NCBI GenBank assembly: GCA_030831315.1
Contig: JAURLI010000025.1
Location: forward strand, 1 to 51,889
Direction: 5' to 3'
Length of the DNA stretch: 51,889 nt
DNA from: Alphaproteobacteria bacterium
Lineage (GTDB): Bacteria; Pseudomonadota; Alphaproteobacteria; SMXQ01
Position numbers and translations under genes: made by a program. The first letter of the stretch is position 1, and every line of letters begins with the position of its first letter. Of the stretch, positions 35,965 through 44,842 are shown piece after piece. A model generated the notes under the pieces. It did not search any database and had not been told where the DNA came from. It saw nothing but the letters and a program-made list of their open reading frames with translations.

Positions 35965-36585
35965 ATGCTGGAAAAGACACAAATCGTCGGTGTGCTGCTT
36001 GCCGGGGGCCGATCCCGCCGGTTCGGGAGTGACAAGGCGTTTGCGCAGTTGGGGGGCGAGCCGCTTGTTAACCACGTTTTGGCGCGTGCTGTGCGTCAGA
36101 CCGGGATGCTTGCGGTCAACGCAACGCGTGGTTTCGCTCCGGCCGAAGAGTGGGGTGTGCCATTGATCGAGGACATTATCGGCCCCGATCGGGGCCCCCT
36201 GGCAGGTATTCACGCCGCGATCTCATGGACGCTACAAAATGTGCCTTCGGCGAGATGTGTCGCGTCGTTTGCGGTTGATTGTCCCTTGATGCCGGAAGAT
36301 CTGGTGGCCCGCCTGAGCGTCGTATCGGAGGAGGGGACCCGCGTTGTGATTGCGGAAAGCGGGGGCCGCACTCACCCTGTTTTCGGGCTTTGGCCGCTGG
36401 CAATTCTCCCTCTCTTGCAGGACTTCCTCGTGGAACAAGGACAAAGCGGCGTCGGAAAATTCGCGGCTAGCGTGAACGCGGTATCAGTTGAATTTGAGGA
36501 TCGTGAATACGACCCGTTCATCAACGTAAACAGGCAGGACGATTTGACGTTGGTCAAAGAAATGATCGGCGGGTCAATCCGGTGA
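35965..36585 (+). CDS. mobA: Molybdenum cofactor guanylyltransferase
   Basis: Transfers GMP to molybdopterin to form the guanine dinucleotide cofactor. The 206-residue product begins 'MLEKTQIVGVLLAGGRSRRF', whose LAGG-x-S-x-R-x-G-x-DK motif binds GTP. Further on are 'IGPDRGPLAGIHAAI' and 'FAVDCPLMPEDLV'. The ATG at 35965 places the motif at the usual distance from the N-terminus; a start 48 bp upstream is less likely. It ends inside the convergent DUF3553 gene (12-bp overlap). Its neighbour moaA belongs to the same pathway. Confidence 0.93.
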   Translation: MLEKTQIVGVLLAGGRSRRFGSDKAFAQLGGEPLVNHVLARAVRQTGMLAVNATRGFAPAEEWGVPLIEDIIGPDRGPLAGIHAAISWTLQNVPSARCVASFAVDCPLMPEDLVARLSVVSEEGTRVVIAESGGRTHPVFGLWPLAILPLLQDFLVEQGQSGVGKFAASVNAVSVEFEDREYDPFINVNRQDDLTLVKEMIGGSIR

Positions 36586-36765
36586 CGTGGGTGCAAGTGT
36601 AATTACTGCCCCATTGATGAGTTGCTTGCCCGCATTCTCGAAGTTCACCGTTATCCTTACGCCGTCGACCGATTGCACCTGGCCGATGCCCCAGTCGGGA
36701 GAGTCCGGATGGCGGACGAAAGTGCCGGGGCGGGGCAAAAAACCCGCTGGCGAGTGTTCGCTCAC
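36574..36765 (-). CDS. DUF3553 protein
   Basis: A 63-residue protein with a single small beta domain: 'GTFVRHPDSPDWGIGQVQSV' followed by 'GVRITVNFENAGKQLING'. The pattern 'V.HP..PDWG.GQVQS..G....V.FE..GK' is typical of DUF3553, which resembles CarD/Tudor-like small barrels. The function is unknown. It is intact and divergent from the chpT remnant. Confidence 0.85.
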   Translation of the reverse strand: MSEHSPAGFLPRPGTFVRHPDSPDWGIGQVQSVDGVRITVNFENAGKQLINGAVITLAPTSPD

Positions 36766-36868
36766 TGAACGGCCTCCTTTAGCAAAGTTGGTTTGCGTTA
36801 TCTATGCTAGCCGGGTTGGCGGGCAACCCAAAGCAGGTTGATTACAGTTGGCGGAAGGACAAAATGTT

Positions 36869-37117
36869 ATGATCTCACTATTGGATATTAGGCTTCTCGA
36901 ACTCATCAGCGCGAAATGTGTCATGATCTCATCAGTCCGGTTTTGGCCATAGGCAATGACGTCGAACTGGTTACCGGTTTTGACTACGGCATGCAAGGCA
37001 AGGCTTTGAGACTTATCGGCGAGAGCGATGCCGCCGCGTCCCGTCTTCTACAGTGCTACCGGGCTGCCTTTGGGGCCGCCCGCTCCTCCGATGGATCGCC
37101 TTTCGGCCTTGCCGAAG
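36869..37117 (+). pseudogene. chpT: chpT remnant (histidine phosphotransferase), fused to cheR
   Basis: After a GGAAGGA ribosome binding site, ATG 36869 opens 'MISLLDIRLLELISAK'. The phosphotransfer helix then continues one frame over: 'MCHDLISPVLAIGNDVELV' and 'GKALRLIGESDAAASRLLQ', then 'YRAAFGAA'. This matches the N-terminal DHp-like half of ChpT with its phospho-accepting His in 'CHDLISP'. Loss of one A at about 36913-36916 explains the frameshift. The C-terminal ATPase-like half is missing; after 'FGLAEAR' the sequence becomes cheR. ChpT passes phosphate from CckA to CtrA, so this relay step is lost from this locus. Confidence 0.8.
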
Positions 37118-37471
37118 CGCGGCCTGCCGATCCAACTGCTGGTCAAGTAATTCAAGCGGACTGATCTCGGTTGGCAAATAGAATAGGTGATACGCCCTTC
37201 CTTGCGGTTCCGTTTTTTCAACCTGCTCGATTCGATGCCAATTCTCAGTACCTTTGATGTGGTTTTCTGCCGGAAAGTGCTGATTTACTTCGATCAGGCG
37301 ACAAAATCTGCTGTGTTGGTACGGATCAACACGCAGATGGCATCCGATGGCTATCTTTACCTGAGGAGAGCGGAGACTGTACTTGGGGTCAGCCACCGCT
37401 TGAAGCCGGGTCCCGGCCAGTGAGGACTTTACGAGGTTGTCCCCGAGGTCGGTCAAAAGGCTGCCGGCTGA
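37117..37471 (+). pseudogene. cheR: cheR remnant (chemotaxis methyltransferase C-terminus)
   Basis: In one frame: 'KRGLPIQLLVK', stop, 'FKRTDLGWQIE', stop, 'VIRPSLRFRFFNLLDSMPIL', 'STFDVVFCRKVLIYFDQATK', 'DGYLYLRRAETVLGVSHRL', 'GPGQ', stop, 'GLYEVVPEVGQKAAG'. This is the C-terminal half of CheR, which methylates chemoreceptors. The stops are TAA 37148-37150 (normally Tyr), TAG 37184-37186 and TGA 37421-37423 (normally Arg). The N-terminal half was removed by the deletion that joined it to chpT. Confidence 0.85.
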
Positions 37472-37505
37472 GATCACCGTTCGACGCCGTCTTGTCGGAA
37501 CAGAG

Positions 37506-37536
37506 AAAAAACCGAGGCACGTTTTTCCCGCCCCGG
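37506..37536 (-). terminator. Terminator of ctrA
   Basis: On the minus strand, a 7-bp stem CCGGGGC / GCCTCGG with one G-U pair (37536-37512) is followed by six U. It lies 30 bases after the ctrA stop. Confidence 0.6.
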
Positions 37537-37566
37537 CTTTTTTGGTTCAAAGGGGGGTTCTGCTTA

Positions 37567-38301
<735 letters not shown>

Positions 38302-38403
38302 TTTGGTTCTCTACGTTCTCACCGGATAACCGGCTGGATACTGCTATCTGTTCATCCCGACCTATACAAGGTTAAGTTTGATTAAATATATGGTCCATTA
38401 TGG

Positions 38404-38418
38404 TTACCAGCAAGTTAA
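38404..38418. promoter_or_regulatory. CtrA-box-like site upstream of ctrA
   Basis: TTAC-N7-TTAA (followed by C), one base from the TTAA-N7-TTAA consensus. It is about 103 bp upstream of the ctrA start, a position suited to autoregulation. Confidence 0.4.
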
Positions 38419-38497
38419 CAAAATCTTAGGTTCATCCAATTTGTATCGCCCGGCAGCGTCGTCAGAAGAGGGGGGCTGCGCTAGGCGGCGCAACGAT

Positions 38498-38512
38498 TTA
38501 ACCGGTTCTTAC
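38498..38512. promoter_or_regulatory. CtrA-box-like site upstream of the fliX remnant
   Basis: TTAA-N7-TTAC, one base from consensus, 73 bp before the fliX remnant ATG. It is likely a relic of flagellar control. Confidence 0.35.
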
Positions 38513-38584
38513 TTGTGATTAACGACGAAAAAAAGCATACCGGATACCGGTCATGCATCGCGTTCCGCAGAGGGTCGAGAAGAT

Positions 38585-39039
38585 ATGAAGATCGCCCCCA
38601 CGGGCGACTGCGGGTAAGTCTTCCGCTCGCCGGACCAATCGTTCCGGTACGGACGCCTTCGCTTCTCACCTTTCCGACAGTTCCGGATCCGGGGAAGCGG
38701 CCTCGGTCGGCGGCAGCCCCCCTCGGCGGCCGGTATTGATGCCCTGCTGGCCGCGCAGGAAATGGGTTACGTGCTTGAGTTCTGCGCCCGTGCCCGCCAG
38801 CGCGCGGACGACCTCATAGATCATCTCGAAGAACTTCGCCACGGCCTGTTGATGGGATCCCTGACCTGTAACCAAATCGAAAACCTCGTCCGGCTTGTCT
38901 GCCTCAGCGCGAACAAGTCACCGACCCCCGCCTTGCTGAAGTGCTTGACCAGATCGAATTACGCGCCGAGGTCGAACTAGCCAAGTATGCGACCTTCGAC
39001 TATTCGCCTGAAATCAGTCAACCATCTGAATTTAAATAA
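38585..39039 (+). pseudogene. fliX: fliX remnant
   Basis: FliX links flagellar assembly to class II-III flagellar gene control. ATG 38585 gives 'MKIAPTGDCG' and then TAA (38615-38617). Later the same frame resumes as 'GIDALLAAQEMGYVLEFCAR', 'RQRADDLIDHLEELRHGLLM' and 'IENLVRLV'. After a frameshift near 38915 the protein ends in 'REQVTDPRLAEVLDQIELRA' and 'EVELAKYATFDYSPE'. The order matches FliX from start to end. One nonsense codon and at least one frameshift make it inactive. Confidence 0.85.
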
Positions 39040-39061
39040 CAAAAATCGATTTTTCCCTGGG

Positions 39062-39090
39062 TTGCCACGAACCCGGGCCGCCCATATACT
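39062..39090 (+). promoter_or_regulatory. Promoter for dksA
   Basis: TTGCCA (39062-39067), 17 bp spacer, TATACT (39085-39090), about 38 bp before the dksA ATG. Confidence 0.6.
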
Positions 39091-39128
39091 TGCGCGCCTT
39101 TTAACCCCACTTTTCAAGGGTTCTGCAT

Positions 39129-39545
39129 ATGGCGGTAAAGCTTCCTCGTAACTATCGGCCTACCGAAAAAGAGCCGTTCATGAATGAGAAGCAAAAGGAG
39201 TATTTCCGTCGCAAGTTGCTTGCGTGGCGTGAGGGACTCCTGAGCGAAACTTCCGAAACCCTCCAGCACCTGCAGGAGGGTGGATTGCGTGAACCCGATA
39301 TCGCCGATCGCGCGTCGCTGGAAACGGATCGCTCGCTTGAGCTTCGCACCCGTGATCGTGCGCGCAAGCTTATCGGCAAGATCGATGAAGCGCTCAAGCG
39401 GATCGAAGAGGGGACCTACGGCTATTGCGAGGAAACCGACGAGCCGATTGGGATCAAGCGGCTTGAAGCCCGGCCGATCGCGACGTTATCGATCGAGGCG
39501 CAGGAACGTCACGAACGGTTGGAACGTACCCGGCGCGACGACTGA
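39129..39545 (+). CDS. dksA: RNA polymerase-binding factor DksA, single-cysteine type
   Basis: Binds the RNA polymerase secondary channel and acts with ppGpp in the stringent response. The 138-residue product has the coiled coil with the acidic tip 'EPDIADRAS' (D57, D60, A62). Its globular domain has 'GTYGYCEETDEPIGIKRLEA'. Of the four zinc-finger cysteines only Cys100 remains; the others are Thr103, Ser121 and Ala124. This C/T/S/A form is known from other alphaproteobacteria such as Rhodobacter and is functional there. It is intact although flanked on both sides by flagellar pseudogenes, and it has its own promoter and terminator. Confidence 0.94.
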   Translation: MAVKLPRNYRPTEKEPFMNEKQKEYFRRKLLAWREGLLSETSETLQHLQEGGLREPDIADRASLETDRSLELRTRDRARKLIGKIDEALKRIEEGTYGYCEETDEPIGIKRLEARPIATLSIEAQERHERLERTRRDD

Positions 39546-39568
39546 TGGCCCCCCAGACCAGAGGAGAT

Positions 39569-39603
39569 AAAAAAGGCCGGTGCTACCTGCACCGGCCTTT
39601 TTT
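39569..39603. terminator. Bidirectional terminator after dksA
   Basis: A 15-bp perfect stem AAAAAAGGCCGGTGC / GCACCGGCCTTTTTT with the five-base loop TACCT. It serves dksA on the plus strand and would also end transcripts of the facing flgH remnant. Confidence 0.9.
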
Positions 39604-39621
39604 CATGTCTCAAGAGTTCGA

Positions 39622-40122
39622 TCAGAAAGGGTAGATGATGTCCAGGATCTGGGTGCTGTAGCGCGGCTGCTGGACGTCGGTGATGTGGCCGCGTCCGCCG
39701 TAGGCGATAGGGGCCTCGGCAATCTTCTCTTAGGAGATGGTATTGGACGATCCGATGTCTTCGCGCCGGACAATGCTGGTCAACCGAAGCTCGCGCACCT
39801 CGAAGTTGACGCACACTTCCTGGCTACTTATCAGGACCAGGTTGCCTTTGGGCAGTGCCTAGGTCACGACGACGGCGACTTTGACTTCGATCTGCTCGTC
39901 AAAGTCGATGCTGCCGGAACCCTTGTTCTGGGCGGCGCCGGTGATATCGATCGGCGTCGCCTTGCTGAAGCCCTTAGGCATGATCTTGCGGATATTCTCT
40001 TCGAAACCCTGCAGCTTGGGCAGGGTCTCCTTTTCAGAGGTCGTCCGTGTCTCATCGGAAGTATTCGACAGCTTGGTCTTAGTGTCGATATTGATCACGA
40101 CGGTCGGAATGTCGTGCGGCAA
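39622..40122 (-). pseudogene. flgH: flgH remnant (flagellar L-ring protein)
   Basis: The frame reads 'LPHDIPTVVINIDTKTKLSN', 'KGFSKATPIDITGAAQNKGS', 'IDFDEQIEVKVAVVVT', stop, 'ALPKGNLVLISSQEVCVNFE', 'VRELRLTSIVRREDIGSSN', stop, 'EKIAEAPIAYGGRGHITDVQ' and 'QPRYSTQILDIIYPF'. It matches FlgH except that the N-terminal third, with signal peptide and lipobox, is missing. The stops are TAG 39859-39861 (normally Gln) and TAA 39730-39732 (normally Tyr). Confidence 0.87.
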
Positions 40123-40235
40123 GCCTGCTGCACCCCGATCGGGCCCGCCCGCCGACGCCCCGCCCGCAGGGCGTTTTTATGTCCGGTTGCAGTCCGCCCG
40201 AACATGTCCTAGAGACACCGGAAAAGGGAGATGTC

Positions 40236-40742
40236 ATGTCGGGTTCCATTGAACCGGGCGCGCCGGGCAAGACGCGCAAGGTTTCGTTCTGGCGCTGGCT
40301 CAATAGTACCTCGCGCCGTTCGTTCATCGTCATTCCGCCGCTGGTGATCGGCGCGGAATACCTGCTGGGCGGCGGTAACATTCCGTTCCAGCCGTGGGGC
40401 ATGCCGTTGCTCGTCTGGGGGTATTCGCAATACCGGCTGGGCGGGGGGTTCCGCACGCGGCACGGCGGCGGCGGGCCGGGTATCGACGTTCCGCCCGATC
40501 GCATCGTCGATACGGGCATTTACGGCTATATCCGCAACCCGATGTATCTCGGCCACATGATCTTTCACCTTGCCCTGGCGATAACGTTCAAGTCGTGGAT
40601 CGCGCTCGCCATTTTGGCTGCGCATATCGTGTGGTTCGAGCGCCGCGTGCGCGAGGACGAGGACCGGCTGGAAGGCATGTTCGGCGAAGCATATCGCGCC
40701 TACAAGGCTCGCACCAAGCGCTGGATACCGTTCGTCTATTGA
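40236..40742 (+). CDS. Isoprenylcysteine carboxyl methyltransferase-like membrane protein
   Basis: A 168-residue membrane protein with about three hydrophobic segments. The cofactor-binding signature of the ICMT/PEMT family is present: 'GIYGYIRNPMYLGHMIFHLA', then 'RVREDEDRLEGMFGEAYRAY'. Bacterial members methylate unknown lipids or small molecules at the membrane. The ATG at 40236 follows AAGGGAG. It is intact and sits between flgH and fliP remnants, to whose function it has no visible link; its stop is only four bases from the end of the fliP remnant. Confidence 0.82.
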   Translation: MSGSIEPGAPGKTRKVSFWRWLNSTSRRSFIVIPPLVIGAEYLLGGGNIPFQPWGMPLLVWGYSQYRLGGGFRTRHGGGGPGIDVPPDRIVDTGIYGYIRNPMYLGHMIFHLALAITFKSWIALAILAAHIVWFERRVREDEDRLEGMFGEAYRAYKARTKRWIPFVY

Positions 40743-40746
40743 CCGG

Positions 40747-41458
40747 TCAGTTGCCGAAGCTCTGGACTAGCGAGCCAGCGACCATGTACCAGCCGTCGAC
40801 TAGAACGAAAAAGATGATCTTGAAGGGCAGGGCGATCCTCACCGACGGAGGATCATCATGCTCATAGACACCAGCACCGACGCTACCACCATGTCGATGA
40901 CGAGGAAGGGCAGGACGATCGGAAAGCCGATCTCAAAGGCGCGCTCAAGTTCCGAAATCATGAAAGCGGGCACCGGCACCTTTAGGGGGGTTGCCGCGGG
41001 CGCCGTCTTGGCAAGATCGTAGAACGGCCGCAGGTCCTACTTACGCACCTGGCACTGAATGAATTCGGCCACGGGCGCGCACTGCGGTTGAAGGCTTCAT
41101 TACCCTCGAAGCGTTCTTCCATCAGCGGCGCAATACTGTCGTGATAGGACTTCTTCATGACGGGGGCCATGATGAAGGCTGTCAGGAACAGGCAGAACCT
41201 GACCATCATCATGTTGGGCTGGGTCTGCTGGGTGCCGAGCGCCGAGCGCAGGAACGAAAGTACCACGACGATGCGCGTGAACGAGGTGACCATGATTAGG
41301 ATCGCGGGGGCGACCGACAGGACTGTGATCAGCGCGACGATCTGAAGAATGCGGCCCGTAGCCGATCCGCCACCGTCGAGATCGAGGCCAAGGCTCTGGG
41401 CCGTGGCCAGCGTTAGGGCTATGGCCGGGGTGCGATCCGGTGGGCGTTCATCGCGCAC
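40747..41458 (-). pseudogene. fliP: fliP remnant (flagellar export gate)
   Basis: The N-terminal part is clear: 'ATGRILQIVALITVLSVAPA', 'ILIMVTSFTRIVVVLSFLRS' and 'ALGTQQTQPNMMMVR'. A frameshift follows near 41085, then 'APVAEFIQCQVRK', TAG (41037-41039), '[13 protein letters not shown]' and '[20 protein letters not shown]'. A second frameshift near 40855 precedes the end 'IALPFKIIFFVLVDGWYMVA', then 'GSLVQSFGN'. Two frameshifts and a nonsense codon exclude a working export gate. FliP is a core component, so no flagellum can be built from this copy. Confidence 0.9.
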
Positions 41459-41747
41459 CTTCCTGCCGAGCGCCCGCAGGCGGGACGATCCCCGTCTCAG
41501 CTACCTTTTCCGAATTCGGTCCGAGCAGGAGGAGTTATTCGACGCCGTCGCACTGCGCCAGCACGAGGCCTCGGCGTGCGCCTATGCCGCGCACCTCGGC
41601 CACGCGAAGCCGATTGGTCGCGAGGCCCAGCCGCGCCGCAACCGACTGCCACATGAAGAAGCGGCGGTAGCCCCACGCGGCAAGCGCGATCAGGCCGAGG
41701 ACGAAGACTAGGGACAGGACAAAATTCAGGTAATTGTCCAAGGACAT
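41448..41747 (-). pseudogene. fliO: fliO remnant
   Basis: FliO helps the FliP ring assemble. The product begins 'MSLDNYLNFVLSLVFVLGLI', a membrane segment, and continues 'RGLVLAQCDGVE'. A TAA at 41535-41537 then stands where FliO usually has His. After it the frame goes on with 'LLLLGPNSEKVAETGIVPPA' to a TGA at 41448-41450. It overlaps the fliP start, as in normal flagellar operons. Confidence 0.82.
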
Positions 41748-41780
41748 GGAAGATGAGAACCTGGTAAACGGTGAAAGGTT

Positions 41781-42110
41781 TCACTTCTTACGGGATGCTG
41801 CGCTGGCTACGTAGGCGGTGGTGGCCTTGCTGCGGGTGGAAAAGGCGCGTACTTCGTCTTCGAAGTCCGACTGCCGTGCGCGCATTTCCTCGGCCAGCCG
41901 ATCGAGATCGTCGATCAGGGCGAGCAGGATTGTCCTCACTCTCTCAGCGTCGATCGCGTTCAGGCCGCTGAAATCGCTTCAGATGCGGCCGATCATGTTC
42001 TCCAGCGGCTGATTATTGATCAACTGTCCGTCGGCCGCGAGATCGGAGGCGGCAACGATGATGTCGCACACGCGGGTGAGTTCGCTGGAAATCGTCTGGG
42101 TGCTCGTCAT
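41781..42110 (-). pseudogene. Unidentified flagellar-region gene with a nonsense codon
   Basis: From ATG 42110, overlapping the upstream gene as ATGA, the frame gives 'MTSTQTISSELTRVCDIIVA', 'DGQLINNQPLENMIGRI', TGA (41979-41981, codon 44), then 'SDFSGLNAIDAERVRTILLA', 'LIDDLDRLAEEMRARQS' and 'FEDEVRAFSTRSKATTA'. It would encode about 109 mostly helical residues. I do not recognise the family. Coupling to its neighbours suggests a small flagellar protein, perhaps a chaperone-like one. Confidence 0.6.
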
Positions 42111-42451
42111 GGTGCGGCTCCCGTATCAGTTTCGGCGGGGGGGGGCGGGACGGCAGCCCCGCTCTGGTTGTGGTATACGCAGCTCAGGATTTCGGCGACG
42201 GCGGCAAATGCAGCGAGGGGAATTTCGCAGTCGAACTCGACCGCAGCCAGTACCTCGGCGAGGTTCGCGTCCTTGCGGACCTTGATGCCGCGATCAAGGG
42301 GGATTTCCAGGGTCTGGCGGGCGATGGCCGCCTGGCCAGAAGCGATCACGCGCGGCAGATCTCCGCCCCCCTGATTGTGGGAGAGCGCCAACGCGATGTC
42401 ACGGTCCTTGTGGGGACGTCCGCTGTTGGGTGTGGGTGAGGTCACGCGCAT
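42107..42451 (-). CDS. FlhB C-terminal-domain-like (FhlB) protein
   Basis: A product of up to 114 residues with the fold of the FlhB cytoplasmic domain: 'IALALSHNQGGGDLPRVIAS', 'IARQTLEIPLDRGIKVRKDA' and 'LAEVLAAVEFDCEIPLAAFA'. It lacks the NPTH autocleavage motif, as do other stand-alone members of this family in alphaproteobacteria. The frame is uninterrupted, unlike that of its neighbours, but with fliP and fliO broken it probably has no partner. The start is uncertain: the ATG at 42451 gives about ten extra residues. Confidence 0.75.
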   Translation of the reverse strand: MRVTSPTPNSGRPHKDRDIALALSHNQGGGDLPRVIASGQAAIARQTLEIPLDRGIKVRKDANLAEVLAAVEFDCEIPLAAFAAVAEILSCVYHNQSGAAVPPPPAETDTGAAP

Positions 42452-42565
42452 TTCCAGCCGGGGCGCGCTGCATGCAAGCGAATAGCCCGCGCTGCCTGCG
42501 CACGAACCTTCCGCGATTAAAGCCGATCATGCTTAAGAAAGACTTAAATCTGGCGCCGGGCGTTG

Positions 42566-42799
42566 TTACTCGGCCTTTGGCGGAGGGGCCGGAGGCAGTT
42601 CGTCGAGCGAAGCACCGCCAACGGCAGCAGCACGATTTTCTTCCTGGATGCGGTCAAAGATTTCGCGCCGCAGGACCCTGACTTCCGGGGGAAAGGTAAA
42701 GCCTAGCTTGATAGATTTTCCGCTCACTTCGACTACGGTGATTTCGACATTGTCGTTAACCATTACCGATTCGCCCAGTTTTCTAGTCAGATAGAGCAT
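42566..42799 (-). CDS. csrA: Carbon storage regulator CsrA
   Basis: RNA-binding regulator that blocks translation at GGA motifs. The 77-residue product begins 'MLYLTRKLGESVMVNDNVEI' and has the second RNA-binding strand 'PPEVRVLRREIFDRI'. A Pro-rich tail of about 15 residues is unusual but harmless in relatives. In many bacteria CsrA controls flagellin synthesis; here it survives intact inside a wrecked flagellar cluster, so it may have other targets. Confidence 0.93.
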   Translation of the reverse strand: MLYLTRKLGESVMVNDNVEITVVEVSGKSIKLGFTFPPEVRVLRREIFDRIQEENRAAAVGGASLDELPPAPPPKAE

Positions 42800-42892
42800 C
42801 TTGCATCCTTACTTGGATCGCCGTACCTCGGGCGGGGCCTCGATTGTTACGGCCATATAGAGCGCCCAATCCCCGGTAATTTCAATAATATC

Positions 42893-42935
42893 GGGAAATT
42901 TACGGAACGTTGATAGCACCGGTGGGAAATTTACG
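42893..42935. repeat. 12-bp direct repeat with 31-bp period
   Basis: GGGAAATTTACG occurs at 42893-42904 and 42924-42935, in the gap between the divergent csrA gene and the flgB remnant. The spacing is about three helical turns, so both copies would face the same side of the DNA. Confidence 0.7.
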
Positions 42936-43009
42936 CATCAGGCGTAGGCCAAGAAGACCCGGTCTTTTTCCACCAGGCCAGGCCGATAAACCTGAGCCTC
43001 GCAACCGCG

Positions 43010-43113
43010 ATGGATCTCGGCAAGCTAACGCTTTTTCGATGATCAGCCAGCGCATCGCCTGGCTGGGCAAGCGTCAGCAGGTGCTGGCGCAGAAAGTCGC
43101 CAAGGCCGAACGC
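43010..43113 (+). pseudogene. flgB: flgB remnant (flagellar rod protein N-terminus)
   Basis: ATG 43010 gives 'MDLGKLTLFR'. After a one-base loss the next frame (ATG 43039) goes on with 'MISQRIAWLGKRQQVLAQKV' and 'AKAE'. Together these match the FlgB N-terminus, including the 'AWL..RQ.VLA.NVAN' rod signature, here with Asn to Lys changes. The sequence then passes into cckA. The exact join cannot be fixed; I place it near 43113. Confidence 0.78.
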
Positions 43114-43512
43114 GGCGCCGAACCGGGAGCCAGGACCCGGCGCGCGGCGCAGAATCTTTCGGGCGTCGGCACCGTGCTCGTGGTCGAGGACCCGGTGCAC
43201 ATGTTCGGATCGCGCGCGCTGCGCAACAAGGGCTACAAGGTTCTGGAAGCGAAGAACGGCGATGCCGCTCTCGAGGTGATGCGCGACCCCTCCGATCCCA
43301 TCGACCTGATCACTTCCGGCGTCGTCATGCCCCAGCGCGGCGGTCCGACCCTGATCCGCGAGGTGCGTGAGAAATTCCACAAGATGAAGGTGATCTTCAC
43401 CTCGGGCTATGCAGAGGACGACTGCCGCGAATCCCTCCCCCGCCAGTCCGGCATCCAGTTCCTCGCAAAGCCCTTCTCCCTCGACACAGTCAAGGACGTG
43501 CTGGCCGAATAG
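43114..43512 (+). pseudogene. cckA: cckA remnant (receiver domain only)
   Basis: The frame continues 'QNLSGVGTVLVVEDPVHMFG', 'SRALRNKGYKVLEAKNGDAA', 'PIDLITSGVVMPQRGGPTLI' and '[12 protein letters not shown]', ending '[17 protein letters not shown]'. This is the C-terminal receiver of the hybrid kinase CckA. The PAS and kinase domains are absent, an acidic residue pair is deleted ('VEDPV' for 'VEDEDPV'), and the phosphoacceptor Asp is Gly ('TSGVVMPQ' for 'SDVVMPQ'). It can neither make nor receive phosphate. Confidence 0.85.
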
Positions 43513-43547
43513 GCCGCCCGCCCGCATTTCCCCGTCCGGAATGAGGA

Positions 43548-43562
43548 GAACAAAAAAAGAAC
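43548..43562 (+). promoter_or_regulatory. LexA (SOS) box of recA
   Basis: Perfect direct repeat GAAC-N7-GAAC, the alphaproteobacterial LexA site, with seven A as spacer. It is 111 bp before the recA ATG. Confidence 0.85.
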
Positions 43563-43572
43563 TTGCGAGGAA

Positions 43573-43587
43573 GAACAAAACGTGTAC
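43573..43587 (+). promoter_or_regulatory. Second, imperfect SOS box of recA
   Basis: GAAC-N7-GTAC, one base off the consensus, 25 bp after the first site. Confidence 0.5.
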
Positions 43588-43672
43588 TTTGGCTAACCAG
43601 AAACATTTTCCCAAGTGGGCAGGCCGCCGGTTGCAACGCCGAACCCCTTGTGAAATAAGGAAGGAGGCCGCG

Positions 43673-44773
<1,101 letters not shown>

Positions 44774-44813
44774 TCTTCATGCTGTCGCCCGCCTTCGCAG
44801 AGGCGGCACCCAT

Positions 44814-44842
44814 AAAACCCCCGCCCTCCGGCGGGGGTTTTT
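44814..44842 (+). terminator. Intrinsic terminator of recA
   Basis: A 12-bp stem AAAACCCCCGCC / GGCGGGGGTTTT with loop CTCC, followed by a further T. Confidence 0.9.

Noticed and set aside
43409-43672. RecA starting far upstream in the same open frame
   Set aside because: The upstream part covers the cckA remnant and the SOS boxes. The ATG at 43673 has a strong ribosome binding site and the normal RecA start.
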